Shown here: positions 33,107 to 42,580 of the stretch, one piece after another
Layout of the letters: every line of letters starts with the position of its first letter
Numbering within the stretch: position 1 is the stretch's first letter
From: Hymenobacter rigui
GTDB taxonomy: Bacteria > Bacteroidota > Bacteroidia > Cytophagales > Hymenobacteraceae
Direction of reading: 5' to 3'
NCBI RefSeq assembly: GCF_003944715.1
Contig: NZ_RWIT01000002.1
Coordinates: 558,001-622,000 of the forward strand
Length of the DNA: 64,000 bases
Position numbers and translations under genes: made by a program
The notes under the pieces: generated by a model
Database searches by the model: none
What the model saw: the letters and a program-made list of their open reading frames with translations, nothing else
What the model was told of the DNA's origin: nothing

Positions 33107-34188
33107 TGTACAGCTACGGGTTGAAGGCGGGAAATACCAGCAGTGCCAGTGCTCAAGCTCACTGGCCGGGTTGGCACATGACTGATCAGTGCCCCTGCAA
33201 TGCCTGAGAGAGGGTGTACTTCGGTGGCTAGTCCGGCTTGAATAACTGATTTCGGCATGCCGAATACGGCTGAAGAGGCTTCATCCTGCACGATAACCGT
33301 ACCACCCGCCTGCCGAATGGCCCGGGCACCCGCCGTGCCATCCTGCCCCAGGCCCGTAAGAACCACTCCCAGCACATTGCGGCCGGCGAGCCGCGCGGCT
33401 GACTGCATCAGGATGTCTATACTGGGCACATCTAGGCTGGCTTCACTGACAAAATCGGTTTGCCAACCCAGCCAGGGGCTGCCGCTAACTGGCTGCACAG
33501 TTATGTTGTAGCCACCAGGAGCCACCAGAACCCGACCCGCCACAAGGCGGCTACCGCTGCCGGCTGCTTCCACGGGCAAGTGCGTAATGCGACGCAAGCG
33601 TTCTACCAGAGTATCGGTGAAGTGGGCCGGCAAATGCACCGCCACCACAATAGCCCAGGGAAAACTAACCGGAATAGCCTGCAGTACCGTTTCCACGGCC
33701 GGTGCTCCGCCTGTAGAGCCACCGATAACCACAATCCCCTGTGGGGGTAGCGGAACCGTCCGCGGCCGACTGATAGCAGCCGGTAACGCGGCTACTGCAC
33801 GGGGACGGGCTGCCAACAGCTTCCGCCTGAGCTGACTGTTCCATTCAGCCAGTTCGGGGCCGGTTGTGGGGACAGCAGTGATATAATCATACACACCCAA
33901 ACGTGTGGCTTCCCGCAGCATACCTAGCAATGGAACCCCTGCACAATACAGCAGTACCGGTACCTGAAACTGACGTTGCAGCTGCTCCAGCCCGGAAAGC
34001 TCGTCCTCAGTGACTAGCGCCACTCCCGGACGCAAACGCCGGGCCAGTACCGACAGCTCAGTGGTCGACATGGCAGTACCTACTACTTCCAGACCGGAAG
34101 TAACAGATAACAGCCGCGTCAGTGCTGTCCGCACGGAGGTGGGCAGGTTACCGAGTAGCAGGGTGAAGGAAGGAGGTGAAACGGACAC
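33103..34188 (-). CDS. cheB: CheB methylesterase with degenerate receiver domain
   Basis: CheB removes methyl groups from receptor glutamates. There is no ATG near the expected start. I take the GTG at 34188 (361 residues, reading MSVSPPSFTLLLGN); a TTG at 34236 is an alternative. The C-terminal esterase has a complete triad: Ser158 in VIGGSTGGAP, His185 in VVAVHLPAHF and Asp283 in LTGLGQDGTAG. The N-terminal receiver-like domain lacks the acidic pair (Gly13-Asn14 in LLLGNLPTS), has no clear phospho-acceptor Asp (VALVTEDE) and has Val in place of the conserved Lys (TAVPTTG). It should therefore not be switched on by phosphorylation in the usual way. It lies between cheY and cheA; no cheR is seen. 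Confidence 0.9.
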   Translation of the reverse strand: MSVSPPSFTLLLGNLPTSVRTALTRLLSVTSGLEVVGTAMSTTELSVLARRLRPGVALVTEDELSGLEQLQRQFQVPVLLYCAGVPLLGMLREATRLGVYDYITAVPTTGPELAEWNSQLRRKLLAARPRAVAALPAAISRPRTVPLPPQGIVVIGGSTGGAPAVETVLQAIPVSFPWAIVVAVHLPAHFTDTLVERLRRITHLPVEAAGSGSRLVAGRVLVAPGGYNITVQPVSGSPWLGWQTDFVSEASLDVPSIDILMQSAARLAGRNVLGVVLTGLGQDGTAGARAIRQAGGTVIVQDEASSAVFGMPKSVIQAGLATEVHPLSGIAGALISHVPTRPVSLSTGTAGISRLQPVAVQ

Positions 34189-34245
34189 GGGGGAATGTAA
34201 ACGCACGGGGAGCACACGGCTGAGGCACGTGCGCAATCAAACGGG

Positions 34246-34629
34246 TTAGGCTTGGTCGGATGCAGCTTCCTGCAGCGCGCTACCCACAATCTCCAGCACT
34301 TTTTCCTCAGAAAAAGGCTTCACGATATAGGCTGTAGCACCGCTTTCCAGCGCCTCGTTCACAATAACTTCCTGGCCCACGGCCGAGCACATCACCACTT
34401 TTACGTCGGGCTGCTCCTGCCGAATGCCTTTAAGTACATCCAGGCCGGTATTATCGGGCAGAATTACATCAAGGGTAATCAGGTCGGGTTTAGTAGCGGC
34501 GGCCATTTCCAGCGCCTGCTGGCCGTTGGCTGCCTCGCCTACCACCTCGTAACCAGCGTCGGTAAGCATATTCTTGAGCATCGTGCGCATGTAAAAAGAG
34601 TCGTCGACGATGAGGATGCGGTTTTTCAT
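34246..34629 (-). CDS. cheY: Response regulator CheY
   Basis: A single-domain receiver of 127 residues. Conserved residues are in place: the acidic pair in ILIVDDSFYMRTML, the phospho-acceptor Asp in LITLDVILPDNTG, Ser in VVMCSAVGQE and Lys in AYIVKPFSEEKV. It is the obvious acceptor for phosphate from the CheA encoded in the same operon, with CheC as phosphatase. It lacks an output domain, so its target is a protein; since no flagellar gene is in the window the target may be gliding or some other process (inference). Confidence 0.95.
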   Translation of the reverse strand: MKNRILIVDDSFYMRTMLKNMLTDAGYEVVGEAANGQQALEMAAATKPDLITLDVILPDNTGLDVLKGIRQEQPDVKVVMCSAVGQEVIVNEALESGATAYIVKPFSEEKVLEIVGSALQEAASDQA

Positions 34630-34680
34630 GAGAAGGGCAAAAAGCGAAATGGGGGAAATTAAGCTGAACAGTTCAGCGGC

Positions 34681-35208
34681 CTATGCTTTTGTACGGCTGC
34701 CGGACCCGGAAGATTCCGTTTTCGGCTGCAGCTGCATGATTTCGGAAGGAGTCAGCAGTTTCAGCATATCGAGCACTACAACAATGCGGTCCTCGATTTT
34801 GGCAATGCCCTCAATGTATTTGTCGTGAATGTTGATGTCCTGGATGAACTCCGGCGCCTTTTCGATGATGGATTGCTGGATAGACAGCGGCTGCGGCACC
34901 TCGCGTACCATAATGCCAATGGTGTACTCTTTAGCCTCAATGGCCATAGTGTACGACACCGCAGGCATCTCCTGACCGGCGGTGCGCAGACGGAACCGCT
35001 CTTCCAGATCAATGATGGCAATGATGTCGCCGCGCAGGTTGGCAATACCCTTCACGAATGGCGGCGTTTTGGGCATTCGGGCAATTTCCGGGGTAATGGT
35101 TACCTCCTTTACTTGCTCAATCCGAATCCCATACTCCTCCTCTCCCAGCCGGAACACAATCAGCTGGATAATAGGATCTTGTTTGACGCTTTTTTCAGAG
35201 TCAGGCAT
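34681..35208 (-). CDS. cheW: Chemotaxis coupling protein CheW
   Basis: The ATG at 35208 (MPDSEKSVKQDPIIQLIVFR) gives 175 residues with one CheW domain (about 12-155), which links receptors to CheA. Typical segments are VFRLGEEEYGIRIEQVKEV, PPFVKGIANLRGDIIAIIDLEERF and the final IAKIEDRIVVVLDMLKLL. A short Ser/Gly/Lys tail follows. It lies 68 bp after the receptor gene and 51 bp before cheY. Confidence 0.94.
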   Translation of the reverse strand: MPDSEKSVKQDPIIQLIVFRLGEEEYGIRIEQVKEVTITPEIARMPKTPPFVKGIANLRGDIIAIIDLEERFRLRTAGQEMPAVSYTMAIEAKEYTIGIMVREVPQPLSIQQSIIEKAPEFIQDINIHDKYIEGIAKIEDRIVVVLDMLKLLTPSEIMQLQPKTESSGSGSRTKA

Positions 35209-35276
35209 TCCTGAGGAAATAACGTTTTTCCGGGCCGCTGCTGACAACGGCCCGGGAGAACGGAGAACATATTAAC

Positions 35277-38200
35277 TTATTTGGCTTTCCGCTTAGTACC
35301 GCGTGCTTTAGGGGCCGAAGCCTCTACCGGCGCTTCTGCAGCCGGCACCGATTTGGCAGCACGCCGGGAGCCAGACTTCCGGCCAGCTTCCTGTACCTCA
35401 GGTGTGATAGCGGCGGCGGGCGTAGTGGGGGCGACAGCAGTATCGCGCCGCGAAATACGTTTCCGGGCGGGAGTTGCTGGCTCCTCGGCCACAGCGGGTG
35501 TAGCGGTCCGACGACGAACCGGCTGGGCCGGTGCAGGGGCGGAAGCCACCGGACGGGCGGCAGAACGGTGGCCTAGCGCCCGGCGCCGAATGGGTTCGGG
35601 CTCCGGTTCGGGCTCCGGCTCCAGATCTTCCATCAGCTGGAAGGCGGACAGCCCCAGTTGCAGGTCGTCGGCAATGTCGGTGAGCTTCTGGCTGCTGGTG
35701 GTCAGTTCCTGCATGCTGGTGGACAACTGCTTGGCGGTGCTGGCTACCTGCTGCGTACCGGAGGCGGTTTGCTCGGCAATGGCTACCACTTCTTCCACGT
35801 ACTTTACTACGTCGCCAATCGAGGTTTTCTGAATCTCGGTGGCGGTCAGAATGTCGCGGGAAGTGCGCAGGGTTTCACCGGACGAGGTGGCAATGTTCTT
35901 AAAGGCTGAGCTGGCCTCGAAGGTGGCATTCTTCCCTTTCAGTACCCGGCCTTCCATGGTGCTGATGGCGGAGGCGGCCGACGTGGTATCCTTCTTTACG
36001 TCCTCAACCAGCGTGGCAATTTCCCCGGCCGATTTGCGGGAGCCTTCGGCCAGCTTGCGGATTTCTTCGGCTACTACTGCAAAGCCACGGCCGGCTTCCC
36101 CGGCACGGGCGGCTTCGATGGCGGCGTTCAGAGCCAGCAGGTTGGTTTGGGCCGCAATGTCGGTGATTACGCCCAGCGACTTGCTGATTTCTCCGGACCG
36201 GGTGCTTAGTACTTCAATGGTTTTAGAGGTCTGGGCGGCGGCGCCGGCTATTTCCTCCATGTTTTTCACCACTTCCGCTACCGTTTTCAAACCCAGTTGC
36301 GAGGTCTGCTCACCCAGAATAGCTGCCTTAATGCCGACATCGGCCTTACCGGCAGTTTCCTTGGTGGCCTGCATGATTTCTTCAATCAGCTTGAAGGCCT
36401 GGTCCGTTTTGAGAGCCTGGTTCTGAGCGCCTTCGGCCATCTGCTGCATGGCCAGGGCCACATCAACGGTTACCCGGCTCATCTCCTGCCCTTTCACTAC
36501 CATTTCCTCCGACGATTCCCCTACAATCTGCGACGACTCGTTGATTTCGCCCAGCAGTTCATTGAGGTTGTCCACGGCCAGATTCAGAGCGTCGGCCATG
36601 GCGCGAATGTCACCGGTCGTTTCGATTTCCACCTGCTGCTGCAGGTCGCCTTCCGAAATGGCCCGCACCACGCGCGACACTTCCAGTACCGGCGAGGCAA
36701 TACTTTCGATGAGGGCGTTGAGCGTATCCACCAGTTCTTTCCAGGAACCCGATACGTCCGTTACTGTGGCACGTTCCGTCAGTTTGCCTTCGCCCCCGGC
36801 TACGCGGGCTACGCGGCTTACTTCCGAGGCCAAGCGGTTCAGGTCGTCCACCATGCGGTTGATGGTATCGGCCAGTTCGGCTACTTCACCCTTGGCTTCC
36901 AGCGTCAGCTTCTGGGTCAGGTCACCCTGCGATACGGCGGTTACTACTTTCACAATGCCCCGCACCTGCGTGGTGAGGTTGGCCGCCATCGTGTTTACGT
37001 TGTCGGTGAGGTCTTTCCACACCCCGCTTACGTTGGGCACATCGGCCTGACCGCCCAGGCGGCCGTCGGTGCCTACTTCCAGGGCCACGCGGGTTACCTC
37101 GCCGGCAAACACGTTGAGCGAGTCCACCATCTGGTTGATGTTGTCCTTCAGGTCGAGCAGCTCGCCTTTTACATCAACGGATACTTTCTGGCTCAGGTCG
37201 CCGCGGGCTACGGCGGAAGTTACGTTGGCAATGTCGCGCACCTGGCTCGTGAGCGAGGCGGCCATGAAGTTTACGTTGTCGGTGAGGTCCTTCCAGGTGC
37301 CGCGCACGTTGGGTACCACGGCCTGACCGCCAAGGCGGCCTTCGGTGCCTACCTCGCGGGCCACGCGGGTTACTTCGTCGCCGAACGTGTTGAGCGAGTC
37401 CACCATCTGGTTGAGGTTTTCCTTCAGCTGCAACAGCTCACCGCGCACGTTTACTGTCACCTTCTGGCTCAGGTCGCCGCGGGCTACGGCGGTAGCCACG
37501 TTGGCAATATCCCGTACCTGACTCGTCAGGTTCGAGGCCATCGTGTTTACGTTGTCGGTGAGGTCTTTCCAGGTACCCGATACGCTGGGCACGTTGGCCT
37601 GGCCGCCGAGAATCCCTTCGGTACCTACTTCGCGGGCCACGCGGGTTACTTCGCCGGCGAAGATGTTGAGCGAGTCCACCATCTGATTGAGGATGTTTTT
37701 CAGGTCGAGAATCTCGCCTTTCACATCTACCGTCATCTTTTGGGTCAGGTCGCCCTTTGCTACGGCCGTGGCTACGTTGGCAATGTCGCGCACCTGACTC
37801 GTCAGGTTCGAGGCCATCGTGTTTACGTTATCCGTCAGCTCTTTCCAGGTACCACCAACGCGGGGCACCGAGGCCTGGCCGCCGAGGCGGCCTTCGGTAC
37901 CTACTTCGCGGGCCACGCGGGTTACTTCGTCGCCGAAGATGTTGAGCGAGTCCACCATCTGGTTGAGGATGTTCTTCAGCTCCAGGATTTCTCCCTTCAC
38001 ATCCACGGTCATCTTCTGGCTCAGGTCGCCGCGGGCTACGGCGGTGGCCACGTTGGCAATGTCCCGCACCTGCAAGGTCAGGTTCGAGGCCATGTTATTT
38101 ACGTTGTCGGTCAACTCCTTCCACACGCCGGCTACGTTGGGTACGGAGGCCTGGCCGCCCAGCTTACCGTCGGTGCCTACTTCCAGTGCCACGCGGGTTA

Positions 38201-39635
38201 CTTCGCCGGCGAACAGGTTGAGCGAGTCCACCATCTGGTTCAGGTTCTGCTTGAGCTGCAGCAGTTCGCCCTTTACATCGACGGTGATTTTCTGCGAAAG
38301 GTCGCCCTTGGCTACGGCCGTGGCTACGTTGGCAATGTCGCGCACCTGCAAGGTCAGGTTCGAGGCCATGTAGTTCACGTTGTCGGTCAGTTCCTTCCAC
38401 ACCCCGGCCACGTTCGGCACCACGGCCTGACCGCCGAGGCGACCTTCGGTACCTACTTCCTGCGCCACGCGGGTTACTTCGCCGGCGAACAGGTTGAGCG
38501 AGTCCACCATCTGGTTCAGGTTCTGCTTGAGCTGCAGCAGTTCGCCCTTTACATCGACGGTGATTTTCTGCGTCAGGTCGCCCTTGGCTACGGCCGTGGC
38601 TACGTTGGCAATGTCGCGCACCTGCAAGGTCAGGTTCGAGGCCATCGTGTTTACGTTGTCGGTCAGCTGTTTCCACACGCCGCCCACGTTGGGTACGGAG
38701 GCCTGGCCGCCCAGCTTACCTTCGGTACCCACTTCCTGCGCCACGCGGGTTACCTCACCGGCAAACAGGTTGAGCGAGTCCACCATCTGGTTCAGGTTCT
38801 GCTTGAGTTGCAGCAGCTCGCCCTTCACGTCCACGGTGATTTTCTGGCTCAGGTCACCGCGGGCTACGGCCGTGGCTACGTTGGCAATGTCGCGCACCTG
38901 AGAAGTCAGGTTCGAGGCCATGTAGTTCACGTTGTCGGTGAGGTCCTTCCAGATGCCGCCCACGTTGGGTACGGAGGCCTGGCCGCCCAGCTTGCCTTCG
39001 GTGCCTACTTCCTGCGCCACGCGGGTTACCTCGCCGGCGAACAGGTTCAGGTTATCGATGGTCTTGTTGATGGTTTCGGCCATCACTTTGAAGTCGCCCG
39101 ACACCGGAATCTGGAAGGTTTCATCCAGATTGCCTTTGCTGATGTTCTTGAGCACTTTGCCTACCTCCAACACCGGCACGGCAATGCTATCCACCAGGCC
39201 GTTGATGTTGTTGATCATGTCGCGCCAGAAGCCGGCGGCATTTTCGCCGGAGGCGCGGGCTTTCAGGTTGCCTTCCACCCCGGCCACTTTGGAAATGCGC
39301 GATACTTCGCCTCCTACCCCGCCAATCATCTCCACCATGGAGTTATAGGCTTCGGCAATTTCGGCGAAGATGTCGTCGTTCTGCTTGGTCAGGCGCACCG
39401 ATACGTCGCCCTTTTTAAAGGCATCGAGGGCATACAGTACCCGGTTCAACTGGTCGTTGATGTAGTCGGGGTCCTGAGCGGCGTATTTTCCGTTGGCTTC
39501 CCCGCGTTTCCGCGTGTGGTTGCCATTGGAGGGCGCAGTTGTTGTCAGGCTACCTTTGGTAACGGCGGCAACAGGAGCAGGAGTTGCCGCGGGAGTAGCC
39601 GGGCGGGTGGTTTTGGGCGTCTTAGCTGAAGCCAT
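35277..39635 (-). CDS. Soluble poly-HAMP methyl-accepting chemoreceptor
   Basis: The ATG at 39635 gives 1452 residues. No membrane helix is present, so it is a cytoplasmic receptor. After an Ala/Pro/Thr-rich start come divergent HAMP-like units (about 60-195), then eight HAMP units of exactly 92 residues (about 196-932), each with LTDNVNxMASNLTxQVRDIA and EVTRVAxEVGTEGxLGGQA. This variety is best known from fungal group III (Nik1/Os-1) osmosensing kinases. One more divergent unit leads to the kinase-control domain (about 1060-1330) with the conserved tip [21 protein letters not shown] Glu-Pro run ([10 protein letters not shown]) and a basic Ala/Pro/Arg/Lys tail of about 115 residues end the protein. 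It is the first gene of the chemosensory operon. Confidence 0.93.
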   Translation of the reverse strand: MASAKTPKTTRPATPAATPAPVAAVTKGSLTTTAPSNGNHTRKRGEANGKYAAQDPDYINDQLNRVLYALDAFKKGDVSVRLTKQNDDIFAEIAEAYNSMVEMIGGVGGEVSRISKVAGVEGNLKARASGENAAGFWRDMINNINGLVDSIAVPVLEVGKVLKNISKGNLDETFQIPVSGDFKVMAETINKTIDNLNLFAGEVTRVAQEVGTEGKLGGQASVPNVGGIWKDLTDNVNYMASNLTSQVRDIANVATAVARGDLSQKITVDVKGELLQLKQNLNQMVDSLNLFAGEVTRVAQEVGTEGKLGGQASVPNVGGVWKQLTDNVNTMASNLTLQVRDIANVATAVAKGDLTQKITVDVKGELLQLKQNLNQMVDSLNLFAGEVTRVAQEVGTEGRLGGQAVVPNVAGVWKELTDNVNYMASNLTLQVRDIANVATAVAKGDLSQKITVDVKGELLQLKQNLNQMVDSLNLFAGEVTRVALEVGTDGKLGGQASVPNVAGVWKELTDNVNNMASNLTLQVRDIANVATAVARGDLSQKMTVDVKGEILELKNILNQMVDSLNIFGDEVTRVAREVGTEGRLGGQASVPRVGGTWKELTDNVNTMASNLTSQVRDIANVATAVAKGDLTQKMTVDVKGEILDLKNILNQMVDSLNIFAGEVTRVAREVGTEGILGGQANVPSVSGTWKDLTDNVNTMASNLTSQVRDIANVATAVARGDLSQKVTVNVRGELLQLKENLNQMVDSLNTFGDEVTRVAREVGTEGRLGGQAVVPNVRGTWKDLTDNVNFMAASLTSQVRDIANVTSAVARGDLSQKVSVDVKGELLDLKDNINQMVDSLNVFAGEVTRVALEVGTDGRLGGQADVPNVSGVWKDLTDNVNTMAANLTTQVRGIVKVVTAVSQGDLTQKLTLEAKGEVAELADTINRMVDDLNRLASEVSRVARVAGGEGKLTERATVTDVSGSWKELVDTLNALIESIASPVLEVSRVVRAISEGDLQQQVEIETTGDIRAMADALNLAVDNLNELLGEINESSQIVGESSEEMVVKGQEMSRVTVDVALAMQQMAEGAQNQALKTDQAFKLIEEIMQATKETAGKADVGIKAAILGEQTSQLGLKTVAEVVKNMEEIAGAAAQTSKTIEVLSTRSGEISKSLGVITDIAAQTNLLALNAAIEAARAGEAGRGFAVVAEEIRKLAEGSRKSAGEIATLVEDVKKDTTSAASAISTMEGRVLKGKNATFEASSAFKNIATSSGETLRTSRDILTATEIQKTSIGDVVKYVEEVVAIAEQTASGTQQVASTAKQLSTSMQELTTSSQKLTDIADDLQLGLSAFQLMEDLEPEPEPEPEPIRRRALGHRSAARPVASAPAPAQPVRRRTATPAVAEEPATPARKRISRRDTAVAPTTPAAAITPEVQEAGRKSGSRRAAKSVPAAEAPVEASAPKARGTKRKAK
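36840..39047 (-). repeat. Eight tandem 276-bp units inside the receptor gene
   Basis: The landmark GAGCGAGTCCACCATCTG recurs at 37116, 37392, 37668 (one base changed), 37944, 38220, 38496 and 38772, exactly 276 bp apart, with divergent edges at 36840 and 39048. Each unit encodes one 92-residue HAMP module. Neighbouring units 38220 and 38496 differ by only a few bases over their first 150 bp, which indicates recent duplication or gene conversion. The array is expected to change copy number by recombination. Confidence 0.95.
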
Positions 39636-39967
39636 ACACAAGAAAAGGTGGCGGGGCCTGCGAGTAGAAGGCGTTGCTCGAACGAAGCCGCTGGGTATAC
39701 GGTTCCGGAACGGGCAAAGGTAGCAGATATGCCCATTCGGCCGCTATCAAGCATAAAATCTTATGCATTTCGAATAACTCGCGGATACTGAACATCTTGC
39801 CTGTTGGCGGTGGTGTATTGTATCCTATATAGTAGCGGTACAGTTTCCGCATATTTATACCCGTTGGCAACAGGGCCGGATTATTCCAGCATCTTTGCGG
39901 CAAAATTCAACTTTTACACTGCGGCACCCGTTCCCTACCGAAACCGCCTTGTGTATTCCCACCCCCT
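39636..39967. other. Divergent control region between the chemoreceptor gene and topA
   Basis: This 332-bp interval has no gene. It contains the operon promoter candidate at 39715-39722 and, for topA, CATCTTTG (39891-39898), one base from the -7 consensus, with TTG 23 nt upstream. The middle (39760-39860) is AT-rich without a clear palindrome. Confidence 0.5.
39715..39722 (-). promoter_or_regulatory. Promoter -7 element TACCTTTG of the chemosensory operon
   Basis: Exact match to TAnnTTTG on the minus strand, 79 bp upstream of the receptor start codon. A TTG lies 25 nt further upstream (39748-39750), somewhat far for a -33 element. It would drive receptor-cheW-cheY-cheB-cheA-cheC. Confidence 0.5.
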
Positions 39968-42454
39968 ATGGTCAAAAATCTAGTCATCGTCGAATCCCCG
40001 GCCAAGGCCAAAACCATTGAAGGCTACCTCGGTAAGGACTTCGTGGTGAAGTCCTCATTCGGGCATGTGCGCGACCTGCCCAAGGATAATAACGCCATTG
40101 ATATTGCCAATGGCTTCAAGCCGACCTACGTTGTATCGGCCGACAAGCGGGAAATTATCAGCCAACTGAAAAAGCTGGCCAAAGAGGCTGAAACCGTATG
40201 GCTGGCCAGTGACGATGACCGGGAAGGAGAAGCCATCAGCTGGCACCTGGCCGAAACGCTGAACCTGACCGGCGGCGGCAAAACACGCCGCATCGTGTTC
40301 CGCGAAATCACCAAAAATGCCATCCTCACGGCCATCGATAACCCCCGGGAAATTGACCTCAACCTGGTGAATGCCCAGCAGGCCCGGCGGGTGCTGGACC
40401 GGCTGGTGGGCTTTGAGCTCAGCCCGGTGCTGTGGAAAAAAGTGAAGGCTGGCCTCTCGGCGGGCCGGGTGCAGAGTGTGGCCGTGCGCTTGGTGGTGGA
40501 GCGTGAGCGGGAAATCAATCAGTTTAAAACTTCCTCTGCCTACCGCGTGGTGGCCCGCTTTGATGCCGGTCGGGGCGCGGTACTGGAAGCCGAGTTGCCC
40601 ACCCGCTTCAAAACCCGCGAAGAAGCTGAGGCTTTCCTGGCCCGTTGCGTAGGCGCGGCCTACCGCATTGAAAACCTGGAGAAAAAGCCGGGCAAGCGCA
40701 GCCCCGCGCCACCGTTTACTACCTCCACGCTGCAGCAGGAAGCTTCGCGCAAGCTGGGCTTCTCGGTGGCCCAGACGATGAGCGTGGCCCAGAAGCTATA
40801 CGAGGCCGGCAAAATCTCCTACATGCGTACCGACTCAGTAAACCTTTCGCAGGATGCTCTGACGGCCGCGCACCAGGAAATCAGCCGGGCTTACGGCCCG
40901 GAGTACGCCCAGACGCGGGTGTACAAAACCAAGTCGGCTTCCGCTCAGGAAGCGCACGAAGCCATTCGTCCCACGGATTTCGCTTTGCTGAAAGCCGGCT
41001 CCGATTCGCAGGAGCAGCGCCTCTACGACCTGATCCGGAAGCGGGCCATGGCCTCGCAGATGGCCGATGCAGTGATTGAGCGCACAGTGGCCACCATCAG
41101 CATCAGTACGCAGCCCGGCACTATGCTCTCGGCTACCGGTGAGGTGATTACCTTCGAAGGGTTCCTGAAAGCCTACGCCGAAAGCAAGGATGAGGAGGAG
41201 CAGGATGAAGCCGCCGAATCGTCGTTTTCGCGGGGGCTGCCGCCGCTGAATGTGGGGCAGGAACTGCCTTTGCAGCAGCTGCGCGCTACGGAGCGCTACG
41301 CCTCGCCTCCGGCCCGCTACACCGAAGCTTCGCTGGTGAAGAAGCTGGAGGAAATGGGCATCGGTCGGCCTTCCACCTACGCACCTACCATCAGCACCAT
41401 CCAGAAGAGGGGCTACGTGGAAAAGGACTCCCGCGAAGGCAAGGAGCGTAAGTTCCACGTGCTCACGCTGGATGGCGACGCGGTGAAAACCGAAGTAAAA
41501 ACCGAAACCTACGGGGCCGATAAAGCCAAGCTGTTCCCCACCGATACAGCCATGGTGGTGAACGACTTTCTAGTGGAGCACTTCCCCGTGATTGTGGACT
41601 ACCAGTTCACGGCCAAAGTGGAGGATGAGTTTGACCGCATTGCCGATGGGCAGGAGCAGTGGACCGATATGCTGGCCGGCTTCTACGGCACCTTCCACGA
41701 AACCGTGGAGCGGGGCCAGAACATTGAGCGCAACACGCTGGGCAGCAACCGGGAAATTGGCACGCACCCCGAAACCGGCCAAAAGCTGACGGCCCGCTTA
41801 GGCCGTTTCGGGCCTTACGTGCAGATTGAGCCGCTGGAAGGCGCGCCCGAGGGCGAAAAGGCCGTGTACGCCAGCCTGCGCAAGGGGCAGTTCATTGAGA
41901 ACATCACCCTGGAAGAGGCCCTGGAGCTATTCAAGCTGCCGCGCATTGTGGGCTCGTTCGAGGACAAGGACATGACGGCCGCGCTGGGCCGGTTTGGCCC
42001 CTACATCCGCCACGACGGCAAGTTCTATTCTCTCACCAAGGAACAGGACCCGCACACCATCACGGCGCAGGAAGGCATTGATTTGATCGAGGCCAAGCGC
42101 AAAGCTGATTCGGAACGTCTGATCAAGTCGTTTGCTGAAAACCCGGATATTCAGGTGCTCAATGGCCGCTTTGGTCCTTACATCGTGGCCGGCAAGAAGA
42201 ACGTGAAAATTCCGAAGGGCGAAGAGCCTGCCGACCTCACGCTGGAGCGCTGCCTGGAACTGGCCGACGCCACGCCCGACAAGCCGGCCAAAGGTGGCCG
42301 CTTCGCCAAAAAAGCCGCTCCGGCTGCTGATAAAACCGAAAAGGCCGACACCCCCGCCAAGAAAGCCGCTACTAAAAAGCCAGCCGCCAAGAAGCCGGCT
42401 GCCAAGAAAGCCACCGGCACCACAGCCAAGAAAACCACTGGTAAAGCCAAGTAA
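39968..42454 (+). CDS. topA: DNA topoisomerase I
   Basis: This 828-residue type IA topoisomerase relaxes negative supercoils. The N-terminal Toprim domain reads NLVIVESPAKAKTIEGYLG and WLASDDDREGEAISWHL. The catalytic tyrosine is Tyr285 in KISYMRTDSVNLS. The C-terminal third holds topoisomerase C-terminal repeats of the kind GRFGPYVQIEP, GRFGPYIRHDGKFYSL and GRFGPYIVAGKKNVKIP instead of zinc fingers. The last 45 residues are Lys/Ala-rich (AAKKPAAKKATG), like a histone H1 tail, and probably bind DNA non-specifically. A strong terminator follows. Confidence 0.97.
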   Translation: MVKNLVIVESPAKAKTIEGYLGKDFVVKSSFGHVRDLPKDNNAIDIANGFKPTYVVSADKREIISQLKKLAKEAETVWLASDDDREGEAISWHLAETLNLTGGGKTRRIVFREITKNAILTAIDNPREIDLNLVNAQQARRVLDRLVGFELSPVLWKKVKAGLSAGRVQSVAVRLVVEREREINQFKTSSAYRVVARFDAGRGAVLEAELPTRFKTREEAEAFLARCVGAAYRIENLEKKPGKRSPAPPFTTSTLQQEASRKLGFSVAQTMSVAQKLYEAGKISYMRTDSVNLSQDALTAAHQEISRAYGPEYAQTRVYKTKSASAQEAHEAIRPTDFALLKAGSDSQEQRLYDLIRKRAMASQMADAVIERTVATISISTQPGTMLSATGEVITFEGFLKAYAESKDEEEQDEAAESSFSRGLPPLNVGQELPLQQLRATERYASPPARYTEASLVKKLEEMGIGRPSTYAPTISTIQKRGYVEKDSREGKERKFHVLTLDGDAVKTEVKTETYGADKAKLFPTDTAMVVNDFLVEHFPVIVDYQFTAKVEDEFDRIADGQEQWTDMLAGFYGTFHETVERGQNIERNTLGSNREIGTHPETGQKLTARLGRFGPYVQIEPLEGAPEGEKAVYASLRKGQFIENITLEEALELFKLPRIVGSFEDKDMTAALGRFGPYIRHDGKFYSLTKEQDPHTITAQEGIDLIEAKRKADSERLIKSFAENPDIQVLNGRFGPYIVAGKKNVKIPKGEEPADLTLERCLELADATPDKPAKGGRFAKKAAPAADKTEKADTPAKKAATKKPAAKKPAAKKATGTTAKKTTGKAK

Positions 42455-42479
42455 CGCTTCGGCCATACGTCAATGCAAA

Positions 42480-42508
42480 AGCCCCAACGACCCGTTGGGG
42501 CTTTTTTT
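42480..42508 (+). terminator. Rho-independent terminator of topA
   Basis: GCCCCAACG pairs with CGTTGGGGC around a 3-nt loop, followed by TTTTTTT, 25 bp after the stop codon. Confidence 0.92.
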
Positions 42509-42580
42509 GTGCCGGCCCGGTTGAAATAGCGCCACGCATTGTGCGTTATTGCGGCGGTTATTTACTGCTTATCCTCCCGA

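Noticed and set aside
36840-39047. CRISPR or other short-spacer array
   Set aside because: The repeats are 276 bp, coding and in frame, without unique spacers; there are no cas genes in the window.
36297-39629. A very long open frame on the strand opposite the chemoreceptor gene
   Set aside because: Its predicted protein is a His/Gly/Val-rich mirror of the HAMP repeats, follows their 276-bp period and has no family resemblance. The sense frame encodes a complete receptor. Long antisense frames are expected in high-GC repeated DNA.
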